Source of the DNA: Thiotrichales bacterium
GTDB taxonomy: Bacteria > Pseudomonadota > Gammaproteobacteria > PS1 > Pseudothioglobaceae
NCBI GenBank assembly: GCA_002698045.1
Contig: NZUR01000005.1
Coordinates: 1-12,523, forward strand
Length of the DNA stretch: 12,523 nucleotides
Direction of reading: 5' to 3'
The translations under genes were made by a program, and so were the position numbers. Below are positions 8,589 to 12,523 of the stretch, one piece after another (position 1 is the first letter of the stretch; each line of letters opens with the position of its first letter). The notes below the pieces were generated by a model. The model worked only from the letters and a program-made list of their open reading frames with translations, ran no database searches and was not told where the DNA came from.

Positions 8589-8610
8589 GTAAATATTAGT
8601 TTTATCAAAA

Positions 8611-8632
8611 GTTTATCTACATAAGGATAAAC
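8611..8632. repeat. Perfect inverted repeat in the aceA leader
   Basis: GTTTATC (8611-8617) and GATAAAC (8626-8632) are perfect seven-base arms around an eight-base spacer, about 55 bases before the aceA start. It may be an operator for a dimeric regulator or a weak leader hairpin. There is no T-run after it, so it is not a terminator. Confidence 0.4.
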
Positions 8633-8638
8633 ATAAAT

Positions 8639-8656
8639 ACTGTCTAAAGACTGTCT
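8639..8656. repeat. ACTGTCT direct repeat, 11-base period, before aceA
   Basis: ACTGTCT occurs at 8639-8645 and 8650-8656, one helical turn apart, ending 30 bases before the aceA ATG. The spacing would place two protein-binding sites on the same DNA face. No known regulator is identified from the motif. Confidence 0.3.
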
Positions 8657-8686
8657 GAAATATATATAAATAAAAAGGAGAAATCA

Positions 8687-9994
8687 ATGAACAGAAAAGA
8701 ACAAATTCAAGCCCTAGAAAAAGACTGGCAAGAAAACCCTAGATGGGAAAATGTTAAACGCACATATTCTGCAGAAGATGTTGTTAGATTGCGTGGTTCT
8801 GTTCAACCTGAATGTACTTATGCTCGAAGAGGCGCTGAAAAGCTCTGGGACCTTGTAAATGGTTCATCTAAAAAAGGCTATGTAAACTGTATGGGAGCGA
8901 TTACTGCAGGTCAAGCAATGCAACAAGCAAAAGCAGGCATCGAAGCTATCTATCTTTCTGGATGGCAAGTTGCAGCAGATGGAAATACATCTGAGACGAT
9001 GTATCCAGATCAGTCTCTCTATGCATATGACTCTGTTCCAACTATGGTAAGAAGAATTAACAATACATTTAAAAGAGCAGATGAAATTCAGTGGGCACAA
9101 GGTATTGATGAAAGTGATGATAAATATATTGATTTCTTTTTACCTATTGTGGCAGATGCTGAAGCTGGGTTTGGTGGTGTATTGAATTCATTTGAGTTGA
9201 TGAAAAATATGATTACTAATGGAGCAGCAGGAGCTCACTTTGAAGACCAGTTAGCAGCTGTCAAAAAGTGTGGACATATGGGGGGTAAGGTGCTTGTTCC
9301 AACTCAGGAGGCAGTTCAAAAATTAATCTCTGCACGCTTAGCATCTGATGTTATGGGTGTTCCTACTCTTTTATTAGCAAGGACTGATTCAGAAGCAGCT
9401 AACCTGCTTACCTCAGATGTTGATCCTTATGACGCCCCTTTTGTAACTGGCAAGAGAACTGTAGAGGGTTTTTATGTTGTTAAAAATGGACTCGAACAAT
9501 CTATATCGAGAGGTCTTGCATATGCGCCATATGCTGATCTAGTATGGTGTGAAACAGGAAAACCAGACCTCGGCTTTGCAAAAGAGTTTGCAGATGCGGT
9601 TCTTGCTGAAAATCCTAACCAACTTCTAGCCTATAACTGCTCACCTTCTTTCAACTGGAAAAAGCATCTAAGTGACAGTGAAATTGCTTCTTTTCAAGAA
9701 AAAATTGCCGCAATGGGTTATAAGTATCAATTCATCACTTTAGCTGGTATACACAATATGTGGTATAACATGTTCGACCTTGCTTATGATTATGCACAAG
9801 GTGAAGGTATGAAGCATTATGTTAACAAGGTTCAAGAGCCTGAATTTGAAGCAGCTAAAAAAGGTTATACTTTTGCTTCTCATCAACAAGAAGTTGGTGC
9901 AGGTTACTTCGATGATGTTACTACTGTTATTCAGGGTGGCGAGTCTTCAGTAACTGCATTAAAAGGCTCTACTGAGGAAGAGCAGTTTAATTAA
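8687..9994 (+). CDS. aceA: Isocitrate lyase
   Basis: Isocitrate lyase splits isocitrate into glyoxylate and succinate, the first step of the glyoxylate bypass, in the cytoplasm. The signature KKCGHMGGKV lies at residues 193-202, with catalytic Cys195 at the same number as in E. coli AceA. Metal-binding and substrate-binding segments such as SGWQVAADGN (91-100) and VADAEAGFGG (155-164) are present. The length is 435 residues, and the end SVTALKGSTEEEQFN closely matches the E. coli terminus, so the gene is complete and of the short bacterial AceA type. The start is supported by AAGGAG (8675-8680) six bases before the ATG. It is the first gene of the plus-strand aceA-aceK-rraA-glcB series and is divergent from the IclR-family gene. 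Confidence 0.97.
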   Translation: MNRKEQIQALEKDWQENPRWENVKRTYSAEDVVRLRGSVQPECTYARRGAEKLWDLVNGSSKKGYVNCMGAITAGQAMQQAKAGIEAIYLSGWQVAADGNTSETMYPDQSLYAYDSVPTMVRRINNTFKRADEIQWAQGIDESDDKYIDFFLPIVADAEAGFGGVLNSFELMKNMITNGAAGAHFEDQLAAVKKCGHMGGKVLVPTQEAVQKLISARLASDVMGVPTLLLARTDSEAANLLTSDVDPYDAPFVTGKRTVEGFYVVKNGLEQSISRGLAYAPYADLVWCETGKPDLGFAKEFADAVLAENPNQLLAYNCSPSFNWKKHLSDSEIASFQEKIAAMGYKYQFITLAGIHNMWYNMFDLAYDYAQGEGMKHYVNKVQEPEFEAAKKGYTFASHQQEVGAGYFDDVTTVIQGGESSVTALKGSTEEEQFN

Positions 9995-10007
9995 GAAGTA
10001 AACTGCT
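9981..10007 (+). other. Perfect stem-loop spanning the aceA stop codon
   Basis: AGCAGTTTA (9981-9989) and TAAACTGCT (9999-10007) form a perfect nine-base-pair stem with a nine-base loop that contains the aceA stop codon. It is not followed by a T-run, so it looks like an mRNA 3'-end stabiliser or processing structure rather than a terminator. Confidence 0.5.
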
Positions 10008-10047
10008 AAAAATAAGACTTGCCTTTTTATTAGTAAGGCTTGTTTTT
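10008..10047 (+). terminator. Second stem-loop between aceA and aceK, possible partial terminator
   Basis: AAAAATAAG (10008-10016) can pair with CTTGTTTTT (10039-10047), including one G-T wobble. An inner CCTT/AAGG pairing (10022-10025 with 10035-10038) stacks above an internal loop. The 3' arm is T-rich, so the structure could act as an attenuator lowering aceK relative to aceA. AceK is needed in far smaller amounts than AceA, and E. coli also expresses aceK much less than aceA. Confidence 0.4.
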
Positions 10048-10062
10048 AGTGACTTTATTCTT

Positions 10063-11919
10063 ATGGTTAATAACTCATCACAAAAAATTTCATCATCGAT
10101 CGCAAAGAAGTTTCTTAGTGGAGTTAATAACTCATCACACAAAATTTCAGCATCGATCGCAAAGAAGATTCTTATTGGATTTGAGCAGCATTATCAAAAC
10201 ATAAAAAGTGCTTCGATAGAAGCAAAACGATGCTTTGAGGAAAGGGAATGGGAGAAGATTGAGAATGACTCAAAACTAAGGCTCAACTTCTATGATAAGC
10301 AAGTGAATGATTTTTGCAAAAAACTCTCTTCTGAGCTAAAAAAGCAAACTCTATATGGGGCAAAGGCTGAATTTAATGAGTCAACCTATATGGGAAAATT
10401 TAATTCAGAATTCTGGAAAAAAACTAAGCTTATGTATGTTGAGCTCATTACTGAGCATAGGCAGCCAGAACTTGCTGAAACCTTTTATAACTCGGTCTTT
10501 TGTAGACTATTTTCCAGGAGTTTTTATAACAATCAATATATCTTTACAAAGCCTTGTGTGTCTCTAAATTATATTGATATGGATGAACCAGTAACTGATA
10601 GCTACTTTATTGAAAATGATCAACTTAAAAATTCTTTTACTAGTATTCTAACTAGCTACTTTAATAAGTCCTCATTTGGCGCTCTTGAACAAGACATTCA
10701 GAGACTGGAAGAGCAGCTATTTACTCAACTTCCCCGTCTAGAGACAGATATGTTCGAAATTCAAGTTATCGGTACTCCTTTTATTAGAGGCAAAGCTGCC
10801 TACATAACTGGAAAAATTGTATCTCAACTTCACGCTGATCAACCTTTATTAATTGCCCTATTACATGATAAGGAAAAAGGAATTTATGTTGACAGCCTAC
10901 TGACCGATATTGGAAGTATATCCGTAGTGTTTAGTTTCTCAAGATCATATTTCTTTATTACTACTGACTATCCATCAGCCATTGTTGAATTTCTAAAAGA
11001 TATTCTTCCAGGAAAAACTAGGGCTGTCCTTTATAGCGCTATTGGTCTTCACAAGCAAGGCAAGACACTTCTCTATAGACACTTCTTAAAATACTCAAAA
11101 GTTACTAGCGAAAAACTGATTATTGCTCCTGGAATTAAAGGAATGGTTATGTCAGTTTTCACTTTCCCTATGTACCCTTATGTTTTTAAAATTATTAATG
11201 ACCAATTTGCCCCACCAAAGATGGGAACAAAAGAGATGGTAAAAGACCGATACTACTTTGTTAAAAATCATGTAAGAGTCGGTAGACTTGCGGATACATG
11301 GGAGTTTTCCAAGGTTGCGTTTCCAATGAAGGATATCGATGATGCTCTTCTAACTGAATTGAAGAAAAAAGCAAGCTCAAACATTGAAATAGAGGGAGAT
11401 TTACTAATTATTAAACACATGTATATTGAAAACAAAATGACTCCACTTAATATCTACCTCGAAACTGCTAACAAAGAGCAGCAAAACCATATTATTAATG
11501 ACTACGGTAAGGCCATTGATGAGTTAATTAATTCAAATATATTCCCTGGAGATATGCTGACTAAAAATTTCGGTGTCACACGTCAAAATCGAGTTGTCTT
11601 TTATGACTATGATGAGATTACTTTAATGAGTAAACCAGTATTCAGGAAAATTCCAAAGTCTAGAACTTATGAAGAAGAAATGGCATCTGAGCCTTGGTAT
11701 TATGTAGGACAAAATGATGTTTTCCCAGAAGAGTTTAAATACTTCATGCTACCAAATAAGTTCATGAAAGAAACCTTTAATAAGCACTATAAAAAACTTC
11801 TTGATGCTAAATATTGGGTCTCAATCCAAGCAAAAATTCAAAAAAATGGTGTAATGGATTACTATCCTTATGGAACAGAAAAACGAATGTGTGAAATTTA
11901 TGGGGAGAATAATGACTAA
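10063..11919 (+). CDS. aceK: Isocitrate dehydrogenase kinase/phosphatase
   Basis: AceK phosphorylates and dephosphorylates isocitrate dehydrogenase, diverting isocitrate into the glyoxylate bypass. The ATP-binding segment APGIKGMVM is at 355-363, with Lys376 in VFKII, Asp411 in VGRLADT (equivalent to E. coli Asp371), Asp497 and Asn502 in FPGDMLTKNFGVTR, and Asp515 in VVFYDYDEI. All key kinase/phosphatase residues are therefore kept, at a constant offset of 40 from E. coli numbering. The protein has 618 residues against 578 in E. coli. Part of the excess is a 19-residue tandem duplication at residues 2-39; the segment IAKKILIGFEQHY after it aligns with IAQTILQGFDAQY in E. coli. No other in-frame ATG occurs before residue 110, so the start is well supported although it lacks a Shine-Dalgarno. 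The gene overlaps rraA by eight bases. Confidence 0.96.
   Translation: MVNNSSQKISSSIAKKFLSGVNNSSHKISASIAKKILIGFEQHYQNIKSASIEAKRCFEEREWEKIENDSKLRLNFYDKQVNDFCKKLSSELKKQTLYGAKAEFNESTYMGKFNSEFWKKTKLMYVELITEHRQPELAETFYNSVFCRLFSRSFYNNQYIFTKPCVSLNYIDMDEPVTDSYFIENDQLKNSFTSILTSYFNKSSFGALEQDIQRLEEQLFTQLPRLETDMFEIQVIGTPFIRGKAAYITGKIVSQLHADQPLLIALLHDKEKGIYVDSLLTDIGSISVVFSFSRSYFFITTDYPSAIVEFLKDILPGKTRAVLYSAIGLHKQGKTLLYRHFLKYSKVTSEKLIIAPGIKGMVMSVFTFPMYPYVFKIINDQFAPPKMGTKEMVKDRYYFVKNHVRVGRLADTWEFSKVAFPMKDIDDALLTELKKKASSNIEIEGDLLIIKHMYIENKMTPLNIYLETANKEQQNHIINDYGKAIDELINSNIFPGDMLTKNFGVTRQNRVVFYDYDEITLMSKPVFRKIPKSRTYEEEMASEPWYYVGQNDVFPEEFKYFMLPNKFMKETFNKHYKKLLDAKYWVSIQAKIQKNGVMDYYPYGTEKRMCEIYGENND
10066..10179 (+). 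repeat. 57-base in-frame tandem duplication at the aceK 5' end
   Basis: Two adjacent 57-base units (10066-10122 and 10123-10179) differ at four positions only. They encode VNNSSQKISSSIAKKFLSG and VNNSSHKISASIAKKILIG. All four base changes alter the amino acid (Q/H, S/A, F/I, S/I). The second unit is contiguous with the conserved AceK N-terminus, so the first is the added copy. Confidence 0.95.
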
Positions 11920-12394
11920 ATCAACCTGCGATATATCAGACAAACTCCATCCAAATGTACAGTATTTAGAGCCAATATATAAAAGTTACGGTGCAAAAAC
12001 TGCCTTTTCAGGTCGTATTGTTACTATTAAGTGCTTTGAAGACAACTCTCTTGTTGAGGAAGCTCTAAAAACTAATGGCAAAGATTCAGTATTAGTGATT
12101 GACGCAGGTGGATCTATGAATTGTGCAATGCTAGGAGATAAAAGAGTTACTGATGCTATTAATAATAAATGGGAAGGAATTATTGTTAATGGAGTAATTA
12201 GAGACTCAGCAGTAATAAATAAAATGCCAATTGGAATTCGTTCTCTCGGAGTTTGCCCCCTTAAAAGCGTCAAAAAAGGGGTTGGAAAAAATAATTTAAT
12301 TGTTAATTTTTCGAATGTAGAATTTACTCCAAATCAGTATCTTTATGCCGACGAAGATGGCGTAATTGTGACCAAAAATAAGGTAAATCTATGA
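11912..12394 (+). CDS. rraA: RraA-family protein (RNase E inhibitor or oxaloacetate decarboxylase/aldolase-like)
   Basis: This 160-residue protein is collinear with E. coli RraA. Conserved segments include STCDISD near the N-terminus, VTIKCFEDNSLV (37-48), VIDAGGSM (62-69), NKWEGIIVNGVIRD (85-98) and YLYADEDGVIV (143-153). RraA proteins form trimeric rings; E. coli RraA inhibits RNase E. Close relatives are divalent-metal-dependent 4-hydroxy-4-methyl-2-oxoglutarate aldolases and oxaloacetate decarboxylases. Arg97-Asp98 resembles the aldolase-type Arg-Asp pair, where E. coli RraA has Arg-Gln, and the usual arginines after GGGS are Asn-Cys here. A metabolic role beside malate synthase is therefore possible. 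The ATG at 11912 is chosen because GGGGAG (11902-11907) precedes it and the protein begins like E. coli RraA. An upstream ATG at 11870 would add 14 residues inside aceK. The gene overlaps aceK by eight bases and glcB by four. Confidence 0.88.
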   Translation: MTKSTCDISDKLHPNVQYLEPIYKSYGAKTAFSGRIVTIKCFEDNSLVEEALKTNGKDSVLVIDAGGSMNCAMLGDKRVTDAINNKWEGIIVNGVIRDSAVINKMPIGIRSLGVCPLKSVKKGVGKNNLIVNFSNVEFTPNQYLYADEDGVIVTKNKVNL

Positions 12395-12523
12395 ATGAAG
12401 CTAAACATATTTTTTCTAATATTAGCGTTGAAGAGTCATTATTTGACTTCATTAATAATGAGGCATGTATTGGTTTAAATATTACAGCAGAAGGTTTCTT
12501 TGAATCACTTTCAGAGATACTAA
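12391..12523 (+). CDS. glcB: Malate synthase G, N-terminus (partial)
   Basis: Only the first 44 codons are present before the window ends. They read MNEAKHIFSNISVEESLFDF followed by INNEACIGLNITAEGFFESL. The pattern F-x-x-F-I-N-x-E, then G, then A-x-x-F-x-x-x-L matches the N-terminus of malate synthase G (GlcB) rather than the shorter malate synthase A. The enzyme condenses glyoxylate with acetyl-CoA to malate, completing the glyoxylate bypass begun by aceA. The ATG overlaps the rraA stop as ATGA (12391-12394), with AAGG (12380-12383) seven bases upstream, indicating coupled translation. The catalytic domain is outside the window, so the assignment rests on a short match plus strong context. 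Confidence 0.8.
   Translation, partial: MNEAKHIFSNISVEESLFDFINNEACIGLNITAEGFFESLSEIL

Noticed and set aside
8661..8668. TATATATA as the aceA -10 box
   Set aside because: Transcription would begin at or within the Shine-Dalgarno, leaving almost no leader; TATTAT at 8573-8578 is more plausible.
10035..10054. A third, degenerate copy of the aceK repeat upstream of the ATG
   Set aside because: Only a short stretch (GTTTTTAGTGA against GTTTCTTAGTGGA) looks similar and it needs gaps; chance is as likely in AT-rich DNA.
10355..10567. Second plus-strand open frame inside aceK
   Set aside because: It lies wholly within conserved AceK sequence in another frame, with no recognisable motif.
11870..11911. 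Upstream ATG start for rraA inside aceK
   Set aside because: The ATG at 11912 has a good GGGGAG site and matches the length of E. coli RraA; the extra 14 residues are basic read-through of the aceK end in another frame.
11986..12273. Minus-strand open frame opposite rraA
   Set aside because: It is antisense to conserved RraA sequence, with no family resemblance and no ribosome binding site.

Overview
The window is AT-rich, densely packed bacterial DNA. Its gene content points to a gammaproteobacterium: an aceA-aceK pair (AceK is largely a proteobacterial protein), a PrlC-type oligopeptidase A, BetA/BetB choline-oxidation enzymes and an RraA-family protein. The low-GC, streamlined style resembles small-genome marine lineages such as the SUP05/Arctic96BD-19 (Thioglobus/Pseudothioglobus) group. 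That placement is an inference from style and was not tested. There are no tRNA or rRNA genes, insertion sequences, CRISPR arrays or phage genes.

Left half, all on the minus strand and read from right to left: an IclR-family regulator (7815-8504), betB betaine-aldehyde dehydrogenase (6131-7585), betA choline dehydrogenase (4441-6129), an enolase-superfamily acid-sugar dehydratase-like enzyme (3150-4352), a beta-hydroxyacid dehydrogenase (2158-3123), prlC oligopeptidase A (205-2130), and the start of a small, probably exported protein that runs off the left edge (1-151). betB and betA are one base apart. The next gaps are 88, 26 and 27 bases, so a long transcript is plausible, with a possible internal promoter in the 88-base gap. 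No betI repressor or choline transporter is present in the window.

Right half, all on the plus strand: aceA isocitrate lyase (8687-9994), aceK isocitrate dehydrogenase kinase/phosphatase (10063-11919), an rraA-family gene (11912-12394) and the first 44 codons of a malate synthase G, glcB (12391 to the right edge). The last three genes overlap each other by 8 and 4 bases and so are probably translationally coupled. Together they form a glyoxylate-bypass operon: isocitrate lyase makes glyoxylate and succinate, malate synthase condenses glyoxylate with acetyl-CoA, and AceK controls the branch point by phosphorylating isocitrate dehydrogenase.

The IclR-family gene is divergent from aceA across 182 bases. 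This spacer contains a candidate GGAA/TTCC-type palindrome overlapping a plausible aceA -10 box, a second perfect inverted repeat and an 11-base-period direct repeat. The regulator could therefore serve the glyoxylate bypass, the bet operon, or both.

The strongest oddities are a near-perfect 57-base tandem duplication at the N-terminus of AceK whose four differences all change the amino acid, an enolase-superfamily enzyme that has Gly where the first magnesium-binding Asp is expected, and two successive stem-loops between aceA and aceK. I saw no clear evidence of an entirely new system. This is mainly a metabolic region with unusual details.
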